Counted from the first letter of the stretch, positions 38,484-47,738 are shown. The stretch is 49,046 nt of DNA from Sporomusaceae bacterium FL31 (GCA_003990955.1 BIFV01000020.1:1-49046), one strand, 5' to 3'. Program-made: numbers and translations. Notes: a model not told the origin generated them from the sequence alone.

Positions 38484-40151
38484 ATGGAAAACAAGATTGC
38501 AGTACAGTTTGTAAATGGGGAAAAGCGACATTATCGCCAAGGCATATCCTTATTAGAGGTTGCAAATGAAATGCAAGAATTATATGCCTCAGCAATTGTT
38601 GCGGCAAAAGTCGATAATAATATCAAAGACTTGCAAGCTACCCTGGAAGATGACTGTATGATTGAATTCTTTGATTTACATACAGAGGATGGAATAAAAG
38701 TTTATCAGCGGTCACTAACCTTCATTATGATTACCGCAATTGAAGAAATTTTTCCGCATGGGAATGTTACTGTCGAGCATTCACTGAGTAAGGGGTTATA
38801 TTGCGAGCTGTATTTAGGCCGCGATCTTACTATAGAGGATATTACTCAGATCGAAGAACGAATGAGGCAAATTATTGCTGAGAATCGGTCAATTGTTAAG
38901 AAAGTTCTTCCAGTGTCTGAGGCCATTGCTTTATTCGAGCAGGTCGGACACACTGAGAAAGTAAACTTACTTCGGCAATTAAAACGTGATCATGTTACAT
39001 TATACTTTTGTGGAAAAGTGTACGATTATTTGTATGGGACAATGGTACCCAGTGCCGGTTATCTTAAGTTATTTGAGTTAAAATACTATAAACCTGGTTT
39101 AATATTGCGGTTTCCGGATAAAGAGCGGCCAGAGCAGATTCCTGAATATGTTGAGCAGGCAAAACTTGCTGAAATATTTGCTGAAGCTGAACGGTGGGGA
39201 GCTATTTTAGGTTGTGGTTATGTTGGCACCATGAATCAATATGTTCAGAATAATGAATATGTGGATATCATTAGGGTAGCAGAAGCCCTGCATGAAAAGA
39301 AAATTGCTCAAATCGCCGACTTTGTGTCTGAACATCGCAGCGAAGTGAGAGTCATTTTGGTAGCAGGACCGTCTTCTTCAGGTAAGACAACATTCGCCCA
39401 GCGTCTTGGCGTACAATTGAAAGTGAATGGTGTTCGTCCTGTACCTATTTCTCTTGATGATTATTTTGTTGACCGGGAGCACACGCCTCGGGATGAAAAA
39501 GGCGATTATGATTTTGAAGCTATCGAAGCTATCGATCTCGAGCTATTTAATGAACATTTGACTAAGTTGCTTAATGGTGAAGAAGTAGAAATACCCTATT
39601 ACAATTTTTTAAACGGACAGCGGGAATATCGCGGGCATAAAATCAAGCTTGATAAGGAACAGCCGCTCATTATTGAAGGTATCCATGGCCTGAATGAACG
39701 CTTGACTCGTGCAGTATCACGTGATCATAAAGTAAAAATCTATATTAGTGCGCTGACTCAATTGTCTATCGACAATCATAATAGAATTCCGACTACTGAC
39801 ACCCGTCTTATTAGACGGATTGTGAGAGATAGTCAATTTCGAGGGCACGATGCAATTAAGTCACTTAAAATATGGCCATCGGTCCGCAGGGGAGAAGAAC
39901 GGAATATTTTTCCTTTTCAGGAGGAAGCCGATATCATGTTTAATTCGGCGCTTATCTATGAGTTGGCAGTTTTGAAACAATATGCTGAACCGTTGCTGGA
40001 GCAAGTAACTGCTGCAGAGCCCGAATATTCTGAGGCTAGACGATTGCTTAATTTCTTATCTTATTTTGAACCTATTATTGCTGATGATGATATTCCAACC
40101 AATTCTATCTTAAAAGAATTTATTGGGAAGTCCTGCTTTTATAAAGGATAA
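38484..40151 (+). CDS. TGS-domain nucleoside (uridine) kinase-like protein
   Basis: 555 residues. TGS domain about 5-65 ('VQFVNGEKRHYRQGISLLEVANEM'), a ThrRS-like second region (about 70-200 with the 'HSLSKGLYCELYL' and 'HTEKVNLLRQLK' blocks), and a C-terminal P-loop kinase: GPSSSGKTT (295-303), 'PISLDDYFVDREHTPRDEKGDYDFEAIEAID', 'IIEGIHGLNERL' and 'RLIRRIVRDSQFRGHDA'. The kinase part resembles uridine kinase/phosphoribulokinase. Fusions like this are widespread in Firmicutes and are annotated udk-like; the substrate is unproven. The start at 38484 follows GGAGG. Confidence 0.9.
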   Translation: MENKIAVQFVNGEKRHYRQGISLLEVANEMQELYASAIVAAKVDNNIKDLQATLEDDCMIEFFDLHTEDGIKVYQRSLTFIMITAIEEIFPHGNVTVEHSLSKGLYCELYLGRDLTIEDITQIEERMRQIIAENRSIVKKVLPVSEAIALFEQVGHTEKVNLLRQLKRDHVTLYFCGKVYDYLYGTMVPSAGYLKLFELKYYKPGLILRFPDKERPEQIPEYVEQAKLAEIFAEAERWGAILGCGYVGTMNQYVQNNEYVDIIRVAEALHEKKIAQIADFVSEHRSEVRVILVAGPSSSGKTTFAQRLGVQLKVNGVRPVPISLDDYFVDREHTPRDEKGDYDFEAIEAIDLELFNEHLTKLLNGEEVEIPYYNFLNGQREYRGHKIKLDKEQPLIIEGIHGLNERLTRAVSRDHKVKIYISALTQLSIDNHNRIPTTDTRLIRRIVRDSQFRGHDAIKSLKIWPSVRRGEERNIFPFQEEADIMFNSALIYELAVLKQYAEPLLEQVTAAEPEYSEARRLLNFLSYFEPIIADDDIPTNSILKEFIGKSCFYKG

Positions 40152-40179
40152 AAGTGGCGCGAATGTATCGCGCCACTTT
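40151..40179. terminator. Terminator of the TGS-kinase gene
   Basis: 11-bp stem AAAGTGGCGCG (40151-40161 with 40169-40179) followed by GTTTGTG. Confidence 0.85.
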
Positions 40180-40192
40180 GTTTGTGTGAGTA

Positions 40193-40232
40193 AAAACAAA
40201 CACCCATACCATGTGGTATGGGTGTTTGTTTT
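40193..40232. terminator. Second long hairpin between convergent genes
   Basis: A perfect 19-bp stem, AAAACAAACACCCATACCA (40193-40211) with 40214-40232; on the minus strand it lies directly after the stop codon of the carboxyltransferase gene and carries a T-run. Confidence 0.85.
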
Positions 40233-40235
40233 AAA

Positions 40236-41582
40236 TTAACGATTGTTTTTGAAGAATTCCAAAGCCACATCTGGGAATACAGCGTAGGACAATACATCTT
40301 CAATGGATGCATTTGGATAGCCTTTTTCAGCCAGTTGTGCTTTAAGGGATTCAAGTTGTGGAGCAATATCATCAGCTGGACGGTGCTCGATGATTGGATC
40401 GCTGCCAATGATTTTTTCGCGAACTTCTGCAGCAACAGGCAGTGGAGTACGGCCATATTTACCGCGAGCCAAATCTTTAACTTCGCGAGGAACGATTTTA
40501 TAACGTTCGCCAAGCATAACATTGAAAGTAGCCATTGAACCAACAATCTGGCTGGTAGGTGTAACCAATGGAGGGTATCCAAGGTCAGCACGAACCCGTG
40601 GCATTTCTTCAAGAAGTTCTTGATATTTATCTTCCATGCCTTGCTCTTTAAGCTGGTTGTACAGATTAGAAAGCATACCGCCTGGAATTTGGAAGTCAAG
40701 CACGTTAGTGTCAACATCAAAGTAAGTTTTAAGTTTGAAGTCATCAGCAAGGCTTTTCTTAACATTACCGAAATGAATTGCAATTGGTTTGAGTTTTTTA
40801 CGGTCCAGACCAGTGTCGCGTTCAGTACCCTCAAGAGCAGCAATCATAGTTTCGGTACAAGGTTGAGAAGTACCAAGCGCAAATGGTGACAATGCGCAGT
40901 CAATTACATCAACGCCTGCTTCAACAGCTTTTAAGTAAGTCATTGAACCAAAACCGCTGGTATAGTGAGTATGTAATTGAATAGGAACTTTGATTTCAGC
41001 TTTCATAGCTTTAACTAAATCATATGCTACATATGGAGCTAATAAGCCGGACATATCTTTAATACAAATGGAGTGAACGCCTCTGTCTTCAAGATCATGC
41101 GCAAGTTTCAAATAGCTTTCCTTGGTGTGGAATGGGCTAATTGTATAAACGCAAACACCTTGTACATGAGCGCCGGCTTCAAGACCAGCTTTGATAGCAA
41201 CTTCAAGGTTACGAACATCATTCAGGGCATCGAATACGCGGATAACGCCGATACCATGCTCAACCATTTTCTTAACAAATGCTTCAACAACATCGTCAGC
41301 ATAGTGGTTGTAGCCAAGGATATTCTGGCCTCTAAGTAACATGGAAATTGGAGTTTTAAGAGTTTTCTTCAGGAATTTGAGACGCTCCCAAGGGTCTTCG
41401 TTTAAGAAGCGGAGACAGCTGTCAAAAGTCGCGCCACCCCAAGCTTCTAGTGCCCAGTAGCCAACGTCATCAAGAGCTTGCAACTGAGGGACCATATCAG
41501 TGATACGCATGCGAGTGGCAGCCAAAGACTGATGACCGTCGCGAAGCACTGTTTCCATAATTTTAACTGGATTCTTGGCCAT
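40236..41582 (-). CDS. Carboxyltransferase 5S / oxaloacetate decarboxylase alpha-type subunit without biotin domain
   Basis: 448 residues. TIM-barrel start 'METVLRDGHQSLAATRMRI' with the metal-site Asp, 'EAWGGATFDSCLRFLNEDPWERL', 'GVIRVFDALNDVRN', 'CIKDMSGLLAP' (the carbamylated Lys), 'LHTHYTSG' (metal His pair) and the PYC_OADA domain (about 300-445). It lacks the C-terminal biotinyl domain of OadA/PycB, so it must use a separate biotin carrier, as the 5S transcarboxylase subunit does. In propionate-forming bacteria it moves carboxyl from methylmalonyl-CoA to pyruvate. Start ATG 41582 after AGGAGGAG. Confidence 0.92.
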   Translation of the reverse strand: MAKNPVKIMETVLRDGHQSLAATRMRITDMVPQLQALDDVGYWALEAWGGATFDSCLRFLNEDPWERLKFLKKTLKTPISMLLRGQNILGYNHYADDVVEAFVKKMVEHGIGVIRVFDALNDVRNLEVAIKAGLEAGAHVQGVCVYTISPFHTKESYLKLAHDLEDRGVHSICIKDMSGLLAPYVAYDLVKAMKAEIKVPIQLHTHYTSGFGSMTYLKAVEAGVDVIDCALSPFALGTSQPCTETMIAALEGTERDTGLDRKKLKPIAIHFGNVKKSLADDFKLKTYFDVDTNVLDFQIPGGMLSNLYNQLKEQGMEDKYQELLEEMPRVRADLGYPPLVTPTSQIVGSMATFNVMLGERYKIVPREVKDLARGKYGRTPLPVAAEVREKIIGSDPIIEHRPADDIAPQLESLKAQLAEKGYPNASIEDVLSYAVFPDVALEFFKNNR

Positions 41583-41655
41583 TAAGTAATCTCCTCCTAG
41601 TTTTATGTAGATCAATTTAGATTAATGAATTACCGACTTTTGAACCTAAAAATAT

Positions 41656-41682
41656 GCAATTCAGTGAATTTCAGTGAATTGC
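41656..41682 (-). promoter_or_regulatory. Inverted/direct repeat operator candidate
   Basis: GCAATTCA (41656-41663) and TGAATTGC (41675-41682) form an 8-bp inverted repeat; inside, TTCAGTGAAT is directly repeated. It lies 34-60 bp after the expected transcription start of the carboxyltransferase gene, where a bound repressor would act as a roadblock. Confidence 0.55.
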
Positions 41683-41722
41683 GAATTTACGGATTCCAAT
41701 ATCGGTTTTATTGAACAGTTTT

Positions 41723-41751
41723 ATTATAGTTATTTCTCCCACTTTTGTCAA
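41723..41751 (-). promoter_or_regulatory. Consensus promoter of the carboxyltransferase gene
   Basis: On the minus strand TTGACA (41751-41746) and TATAAT (41728-41723) are spaced by exactly 17 bp, a perfect SigA promoter. Expression should be high unless repressed. Confidence 0.85.
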
Positions 41752-41809
41752 TCTGTGTCCGGCACTATTGTGATTATTTTAACATGTATACTTTATGGAG
41801 AAATTCTGT

Positions 41810-43189
41810 TTATTTAAGGTTTCGGGCAAGCAGTTTGGCTATGGGACTCTCACCGGTAAGATTGGGATTATGCTCTCCTTGACTTAAGCGATTAAGTAAA
41901 GCATAAACTTGTGGATTTTCCACAGGCGTTTGAGCTTGAGATGCCTGTCCGTATTCTACAACATAGTGTTTCCCTTCAGTGGGACTAATTATTCGTCCAG
42001 GTCCGCCTACGCAGCCACCTTTACAAGCCATGCCTTCAATAAAGTTTGCTTCAATTTTTCCTTCCTTAATCTTAGCTAATGTTTGTTGACAATCAGGAAT
42101 ACCGTCAACGCAGAGTGGGCGAAGATTTTGTGCCCGATTGGGAAGGAGCTTGCTTAATGTCTTATCAACGGCTGCACTGACTCCGCCAGTATGGGCATAG
42201 ATTCTTCCGCTGAGAGAAGCCTGGGAGTTTTCTTGATCTGGTTGGCCAATTGGGTCAACTTGAGCGGCTTCAAAGATAGTTTTTAGTTCTTGAAATGTTA
42301 AAACAAAGTCGACCGCGCCTTGCAAATCAGGAAGCATCGCTTCCGCCTTTTTTGCTACACACGGCCCAATAAATACGACTTTGGCTTCAGGATTGATGGC
42401 CTTAATAACCCTTGCTGAAGCAATCATCGGGGATACTGATGGAGAAATATGTTCAATTAGTTCAGGAAACTTGTTTTCAATGAGTTTGATCCAGATTGGG
42501 CAGCAACAACTGGTAAGTAAAAAATCTTGCTCGGTTTTCACATGTTCATTAAACTCGAAAGCTTCTTTCATGGTTACTAAATCGGCGTATAATGCTGTTT
42601 CGACCATATCAGTAAAGCCAAGGCTTATTAATGCTGAGCGCAGTTTGCCTGGGGTTACATCAGAACCGAATTGTCCGGTGAATGCTGGTGCAACTGAGGC
42701 ATAAACGGGCTGAGCATGCTGGCGAAGCAAGTTGATAAGCGGGACAAACTGCGATTTTTCCGATAACGCTCCAAAAGAACAGGCGTTAACACAATGTCCT
42801 TCACCCATACATTTATCATAATTGATACTTAGTTTACCTGAAAGGTCATGACTGATCGCATGAAAAGGACAAGCAGCTTCGCAGGCCCTGGCACCTTCAG
42901 CACATAATTGGCAGGCGGTTGGATCGGCGATAATTACTGATTCATTGCTCATGCCCATCAGTGCTTCATTGTCAAATTCATTGAGGACATTGTCGGAGTC
43001 ATGCAGCGGCAAGCCCATGGCGATTCGAATTTGATTAGCAATATAACGGCGGCTGGTACTGTCTTTAACCTCTTCATGGATTAATTCGCAGATTTCTTCG
43101 CGTTGTTCGAGTAACTTACCTTCCCAGGCAGCTTTAGCAATATGAAAGAGAATACGCGGTTTAATATCAAGTGTGTTGGGGGTAGACAA
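41810..43189 (-). CDS. FeFe-hydrogenase-like iron-sulfur protein (sensory/atypical group)
   Basis: 459 residues from TTG 43189, eight bases after GAGG; a GTG nine bases upstream overlaps that site. Ferredoxin-type region about 80-155 with Cys clusters ('CQLCAEGARACEAACPFHAI', 'CMGEGHCVNACSFGAL'). H-cluster domain: L1 'TSCCCPIW', L2 'FIGPCVAKKAEA', L3 'EGMACKGGCVGGPG'. All four H-cluster cysteines are present, but L1 has an extra Cys, and L3 has K-G for the usual P-G. These are marks of the non-canonical (group B/C/D-like) hydrogenases whose catalytic rates are little known. No partner genes are adjacent. Confidence 0.85.
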   Translation of the reverse strand: MSTPNTLDIKPRILFHIAKAAWEGKLLEQREEICELIHEEVKDSTSRRYIANQIRIAMGLPLHDSDNVLNEFDNEALMGMSNESVIIADPTACQLCAEGARACEAACPFHAISHDLSGKLSINYDKCMGEGHCVNACSFGALSEKSQFVPLINLLRQHAQPVYASVAPAFTGQFGSDVTPGKLRSALISLGFTDMVETALYADLVTMKEAFEFNEHVKTEQDFLLTSCCCPIWIKLIENKFPELIEHISPSVSPMIASARVIKAINPEAKVVFIGPCVAKKAEAMLPDLQGAVDFVLTFQELKTIFEAAQVDPIGQPDQENSQASLSGRIYAHTGGVSAAVDKTLSKLLPNRAQNLRPLCVDGIPDCQQTLAKIKEGKIEANFIEGMACKGGCVGGPGRIISPTEGKHYVVEYGQASQAQTPVENPQVYALLNRLSQGEHNPNLTGESPIAKLLARNLK

Positions 43190-43258
43190 ATTAGGCACCT
43201 CACTTTAAAAATGTAGACTTAAATTGCCATTATCCTTTTTATCTTTAGCAAAATCCTA

Positions 43259-43287
43259 TTGCGCTTTTAAATAATATTTGATATTGT
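43259..43287 (+). promoter_or_regulatory. Promoter of the amino-acid permease
   Basis: TTGCGC (43259-43264) and TATTGT (43282-43287) with 17-bp spacing; the start codon is 30 bp downstream. Confidence 0.55.
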
Positions 43288-43316
43288 ACTTATGTTCTGC
43301 TGAAGGAGGAGTTTTT

Positions 43317-44645
43317 ATGGAAAGTAAGCAAAGCAATCTCAAACAAGATTTGGGATTATTAGCTGCTATGGCTTTAGTTGTTGGTATGGTAATCGGTTCC
43401 GGGATTTTTATGAAGCCTGGGATTGTACTTGCTGCTGCTGGAGATTCTACTATGGGCTTAATTGCATGGGCATTAGGAGGAATGATTGCTTTAGCAGCCG
43501 GATTAACGGTGGCTGAGTTAGGTGCTCAGATTCCTAAGACCGGTGGTGTATACGTCTATTTAACTGAAGTGTATGGTCAGTTGTGGGGTTATCTGTTCGG
43601 CTGGGTACAAACGGTGATTTATGGACCGGCAACAATTGGCGCACTTGGCTTGTATTTCGGGTCACTGGTATTACCGTTTTTCAATTTACCTGAAGGACTT
43701 AAGCTGCCGATTGCTATTGCAACTGTAATATTTATGGCCGGACTTAATTGCCTTGGGGCTAAATATGGCGGTTTTATTCAAACTGCCGCCACAATCGGGA
43801 AACTTATTCCCATTATCATTATTGCTGTGTTTGGCTTATGGAAAGGCAATGGTCAGATATTGGCGATGACAAGTGGGGTCTCTGCATCAGCCGGTATGGG
43901 AGCGGCTATTTTAGCGACTTTATGGGCGTATGATGGCTGGGTCGGCGTAAGCTTTGTGGCGGGAGAGATGAAGAACCCGTCAAGGCAGCTGCCGCAGGCT
44001 ATTGTGATTGGCTTAGGGATTGTTATTCTAGCCTACCTTTCAATTAATTTTGCCCTGCTGCATGTCTTGCCAGCTAGTGAGATTGTTAAACTTGGCAAAC
44101 TGGCAGCCGGCACTACGGCCAATTTATTGTTTGGAGAAATTGGCGGCAAGTTGATCAATGTAGGAATATTGGTTTCAATTTTTGGAGCTCTTAATGGTTA
44201 TATTTTAACCAATGCAAGGGTTCCTTACGCAATGGCATTGCGTGGACAATTGCCGGGAGCAAAATTTTTAGCTCAGATACACCCATCTTTTCGTACTCCC
44301 GTTCATGCGATGTTTCTGCAGGTGATTCTGGCAATCCTACTTATGATTTGGTGGGATCCTGATAGTTTGACCGATATGGCAATGTTTGTGATTTGGGCAT
44401 TTTATATAACGGCATTTATCGCTGTTTTTATTCTTCGTCAGCGTTATCCAAACGGCAAGCGGCCGTATCGCGTCCCAGGATATCCAATAATCCCGGCAAT
44501 TGCAATTATTGGTGCGCTGTATATTATTATTAGCACAATGATTACAAAACCCACGGATAGCCTCTACGCAATTGGTACTACTTTATTAGGTTTGCCGGTC
44601 TATTTCATGCTAAGAAGATCGCAAGCTAATCAGCATGAGAATTAA
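43317..44645 (+). CDS. APC-superfamily amino-acid permease (LAT/SteT type)
   Basis: 442 residues, 12 membrane helices. 'LGLLAAMALVVGMVIGSGIFMKPG' is the substrate-binding GSGIF motif of helix 1. 'AELGAQIPKTGGVYVYLTEVYGQLWGYLFGW' and 'AILATLWAYDGWVGVSFVAGEMKNPSRQLPQAI' follow the LAT/serine-threonine exchanger pattern. It probably exchanges amino acids across the inner membrane. The start at 43317 follows AAGGAGGAG. Monocistronic, with promoter and terminator. Confidence 0.92.
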   Translation: MESKQSNLKQDLGLLAAMALVVGMVIGSGIFMKPGIVLAAAGDSTMGLIAWALGGMIALAAGLTVAELGAQIPKTGGVYVYLTEVYGQLWGYLFGWVQTVIYGPATIGALGLYFGSLVLPFFNLPEGLKLPIAIATVIFMAGLNCLGAKYGGFIQTAATIGKLIPIIIIAVFGLWKGNGQILAMTSGVSASAGMGAAILATLWAYDGWVGVSFVAGEMKNPSRQLPQAIVIGLGIVILAYLSINFALLHVLPASEIVKLGKLAAGTTANLLFGEIGGKLINVGILVSIFGALNGYILTNARVPYAMALRGQLPGAKFLAQIHPSFRTPVHAMFLQVILAILLMIWWDPDSLTDMAMFVIWAFYITAFIAVFILRQRYPNGKRPYRVPGYPIIPAIAIIGALYIIISTMITKPTDSLYAIGTTLLGLPVYFMLRRSQANQHEN

Positions 44646-44665
44646 GTTAATAGCTTTAGAATAAG

Positions 44666-44698
44666 AAAACAGCAGTAGCGAGGCTACTGCTGTTTTTT
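44666..44698 (+). terminator. Terminator of the permease gene
   Basis: 14-bp stem AAAACAGCAGTAGC (44666-44679 with 44683-44696), T-run on the plus strand; it abuts the stop codon of the opposing diguanylate cyclase. Confidence 0.87.
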
Positions 44699-46964
44699 AT
44701 TCTAAAATACTGGCATTTATGACACGGTTGCGCCCTTGTTGCTTAGCCTGATATAAGGATTTATCGGCAACTGAAATGATCTTTTCAGTATCAGGTGGAC
44801 AAAGGGTTAGTGCAGGATCATAGGTCGCGATTCCAAGGCTGGCTGTAATTTTGGCGGTAAATGTTCCGACATTGTCAGGAAAATGGCTTTGTTCAATTGT
44901 TAAACGAAGCTTTTCGGCGACTACCGTTGCTTCAGCACTGCTGCATTCTGGCAGGATAATACTAAATTCTTCACCGCCATAACGGGCAGGTAGATCAATG
45001 TTGCGAACATTATTATGCAGGATTTGACCAATTTGCGCTAATAGCTTATCACCAACCAAATGACCATAGGTGTCGTTGTAATTTTTAAATTTATCAAGGT
45101 CAAGCATGATCAGACTTAAAGGACGCTTCAGTGATGCTGCTCTCCGAAGTTCGGTCTTTAAGAACATATCAAAGTTGCGGCGATTGGCTAACCCTGTCAG
45201 CCCATCGGATAAAGCCATTGATTTTACTTGATTATAGAGATGCGCTTTTTCAAGGCCAAGTGCAATCTGCTGCGCCATTATTTTGGCGAAGGATATCCTT
45301 TTTAAGCGTTCTGGAGTAATAGAGCGCTGCCAACCGATGAGGATGAAGCCTAGTAAACGCTGATCGACAGCTAAGGGTAAAACCATAAGATGCCGGATAT
45401 CGATTTTGTCACAAGACTGAGTAATAGGTTTAAATACTTCGGCAGAAGCTGTTACAGGTTTCAAGCCATTCACCAGGACAGCCAGCTGGGGATAATCATT
45501 TAAAGCCACATCATCAAGTTTGCAGGCAAAGTTGATGACTGCAGTAATCCGGAAAAAGTCACGGGTATCGCCTGAGAGTAAGCCGATACCGATATCCCCG
45601 TTTAACGCCTTTAGTGTATGGGCAGTGGATTGCTCAATAATTGTATCAGTATCGATGGAGGAGACTGCTGCTTGCGCGATCTCCGATAAAAATTTCTCTT
45701 CTTCAAGGCGAAGTTTGGTTTCTTCGTATAACATAGCACTGGCAATTGCCGCTCCGGCGTGGTGACCAAGGGCTGTTAAAAACAAGGCATTGTGCTGATC
45801 GTAAGCGGCGGTTTCACTGGAGTATACCTCGATAACACCAATGATTTGCCCATCATTAATTAAGGGAGCGGCAATAATGGAACGGATATTAGAGAAAATT
45901 AACTGAGGCCGAAAAACATTAGGTTGAGCAGACAAGTCGTTAAGATAGAGGGCTTTGTTTTTTTCAATCACCTGACCGCCCAGGCTTTGCTGTAAAGGCA
46001 GCAATGATGGAGGTGTATTAATACCATAAGTTGCAACAACTTGTAATTGAGTTTGATCATTAGTAATTAAAGCAATTACGCTTTGACTTGAATTCATCAT
46101 GTCAGCAACCATATCGGCAATAGAGCCCAGGGTATCGCGCAAATCCAATTGTGACGAAATAATTGCGCCGATCTTAGCAAGAGCATTTTCAACTAAGTTA
46201 CGCTGCTTTTCCGATTCTTTATAAAGTAAAGCATTTCGAGCCACTAAGTCTTCGAGGCGTTCTTTTAAGTTGACCAATTGTTCATAGGGATATTTCACAA
46301 CCAATCTAAAGACAGCTTGGAGCATATAAAACGAGGCAAGAAGCTTGAAAATGTGAATGGAAAACTCAAGATCAAAGGGTGCCATTGTATTAATGGAGTA
46401 GCCCACGTCGGTCAGGATATCAAACAATAGCGCTATCTGGAGGCGATTTGCTGTAATATAATTGGCATAGTGTCGTCGCAGAATGTATAAGGCAGCAATA
46501 TCGGGCACAACAGCCGTGAGCAATATCGTGATCAATGAATTATTTGAACCGCTGCTGAGGAAGTGAGGCCAAGTGTCTGAGCTAAAGGCGATATTAATGA
46601 CCAATATTCCCATAATAATAAGGAGCGTATAAAAAAGTGACGTGTTTTTACAACCATTAAGCTTGGCGGGAAGGTAAACAGCGTATAGCAGAGCACAGGA
46701 CCAGATTAATCTGGCTAAAACGAACAGTGAGAAAGTGTTGAATATGGCGTCAGACTTTAACATTTGCGTATTGGACATTAAGTGTATTAAGTCAAGTAGA
46801 GTTGCAAATAATATAGCAACACCTGCAACTTTGAATTTATTGTTGTTGCTTTGCGTCGTATTAAACCACGCGATAATGAAAATAGTAAATCCTAAACCGA
46901 TGCTGGCCATATCAAGAATGTTATGAAAAGTAAGCACATTACCAACCCCCAATAGTAAAGCCAT
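44697..46964 (-). CDS. Membrane diguanylate cyclase (MASE-GAF-GAF-GGDEF)
   Basis: 755 residues. MASE3-like membrane sensor with about seven helices (1-225, 'MASIGLGFTIFIIAWFNT...ATLLDLIHLMSN'), a coiled linker (about 228-255), two GAF domains (about 265-410 and 425-570) and a C-terminal GGDEF domain (about 590-750). The active site is 'YGGEEF' and the product-inhibition site R-x-x-D (RNID) lies five residues before it, so the cyclase should make c-di-GMP with feedback. Signals are sensed in the membrane and by GAF. ATG 46964 has GGAG only 16 bases away; GTG 46937 (after GGGGGTTGG) is an alternative start. Confidence 0.92.
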   Translation of the reverse strand: MALLLGVGNVLTFHNILDMASIGLGFTIFIIAWFNTTQSNNNKFKVAGVAILFATLLDLIHLMSNTQMLKSDAIFNTFSLFVLARLIWSCALLYAVYLPAKLNGCKNTSLFYTLLIIMGILVINIAFSSDTWPHFLSSGSNNSLITILLTAVVPDIAALYILRRHYANYITANRLQIALLFDILTDVGYSINTMAPFDLEFSIHIFKLLASFYMLQAVFRLVVKYPYEQLVNLKERLEDLVARNALLYKESEKQRNLVENALAKIGAIISSQLDLRDTLGSIADMVADMMNSSQSVIALITNDQTQLQVVATYGINTPPSLLPLQQSLGGQVIEKNKALYLNDLSAQPNVFRPQLIFSNIRSIIAAPLINDGQIIGVIEVYSSETAAYDQHNALFLTALGHHAGAAIASAMLYEETKLRLEEEKFLSEIAQAAVSSIDTDTIIEQSTAHTLKALNGDIGIGLLSGDTRDFFRITAVINFACKLDDVALNDYPQLAVLVNGLKPVTASAEVFKPITQSCDKIDIRHLMVLPLAVDQRLLGFILIGWQRSITPERLKRISFAKIMAQQIALGLEKAHLYNQVKSMALSDGLTGLANRRNFDMFLKTELRRAASLKRPLSLIMLDLDKFKNYNDTYGHLVGDKLLAQIGQILHNNVRNIDLPARYGGEEFSIILPECSSAEATVVAEKLRLTIEQSHFPDNVGTFTAKITASLGIATYDPALTLCPPDTEKIISVADKSLYQAKQQGRNRVINASILE

Positions 46965-47016
46965 TCTGTTATATGATATGCTCCTGCATATTTAGTAGTG
47001 CTTGAACTGATTTGAG

Positions 47017-47256
47017 GTGGAAAAAGTAGATAAAATATGCCCATTATGTAATGCTTTGCAAACGGTTGACAAAAATTGTCCAATCTGTGGCCAAACTATG
47101 ATTGACGGTGGAGCACTTGAAGATTATTTTGGTCCTTATAGCCCCTATATGGATCATGAGTTGCTTGAATCGTCAGATCGCTTTTGTACTCATTTATTGT
47201 ATTGCCCTGAGTGTCATCATGATGTGCGCATTAATTTAGAAATGGTAAATATTTAA
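47017..47256 (+). CDS. Zinc-ribbon protein, 79 residues
   Basis: GTG 47017 within TTTGAGGTGG starts 'MEKVDKICPLCNALQTVDKNCPICGQTM', two CxxC pairs of a zinc ribbon, and a third pair follows in 'YCPECHHDV'. The middle part is acidic ('ALEDYFGPYSPYMDHELLESSD'). The start is uncertain because the ribosome site overlaps the codon. The gene diverges from the diguanylate cyclase across about 50 bp and precedes the DUF1540 gene by 54 bp. Function unknown; common in spore-forming Firmicutes. Confidence 0.8.
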   Translation: MEKVDKICPLCNALQTVDKNCPICGQTMIDGGALEDYFGPYSPYMDHELLESSDRFCTHLLYCPECHHDVRINLEMVNI

Positions 47257-47310
47257 TGGATAGAAGATAGCGCAACTGCAAAAACTAAAAAAAAATTAGA
47301 GGTGATTATT

Positions 47311-47700
47311 ATGGCAAGCGCTAATCCGTTGGTTAAATGTACTGTTGATCAATGTACTCATTATATGCCTGGTGATCAATGCATGGCTGCTCAGATTAGT
47401 ATTTATAATGACGAGACATCCAGTCAATCTTCAACATCTGCCGAGACTCTATGTAAGGCGTTCCATCCCAGAAAAACAGTAGGTGATATGGTAGGTGCCC
47501 TTCACAACTCCAACGTTGGTGGCATGGTATCGGCAGCTTTTTTAAATGGAACCCAAGTTACCCCAACGGTTGAATGTTTTGTTAGCAAGTGTAAACATTG
47601 GCACCATAACAATTTATGTGATGCCGCGAGAATTGATGTAGTGGGTGCCAATGCTTCCCTAAATCAGGATACTGACTGTCAAACCTTTGAACCTAAATAG
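47311..47700 (+). CDS. Protein with two DUF1540 domains
   Basis: 129 residues from ATG 47311 after GAGGTGAT. Two copies of DUF1540: 'VKCTVDQCTHYMPGDQCMAAQISIYN...ETLCKAF' (about 7-50) and 'VECFVSKCKHWHHNNLCDAARIDV...DTDCQTF' (about 85-127), each with four Cys (C-x4-C-x-(Y/H)-...-C-x-A-x-x-I-x-V...C). The pattern suggests metal binding. DUF1540 proteins are found in spore formers. A strong terminator follows. Confidence 0.9.
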   Translation: MASANPLVKCTVDQCTHYMPGDQCMAAQISIYNDETSSQSSTSAETLCKAFHPRKTVGDMVGALHNSNVGGMVSAAFLNGTQVTPTVECFVSKCKHWHHNNLCDAARIDVVGANASLNQDTDCQTFEPK

Positions 47701-47704
47701 CAGT

Positions 47705-47738
47705 AAACGCCACAAGCTAAGCTTGTGGCGTTTCATTT
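47705..47738. terminator. Bidirectional terminator
   Basis: 13-bp stem AAACGCCACAAGC (47705-47717 with 47721-47733), loop TAA, T-rich on the plus strand; between convergent genes. Confidence 0.87.

Noticed and set aside
40139..40843. Frame of 234 codons on the minus strand inside the carboxyltransferase gene
   Set aside because: It is a shifted frame of a well-supported gene with Leu-rich, unnatural composition, and runs through the terminator.
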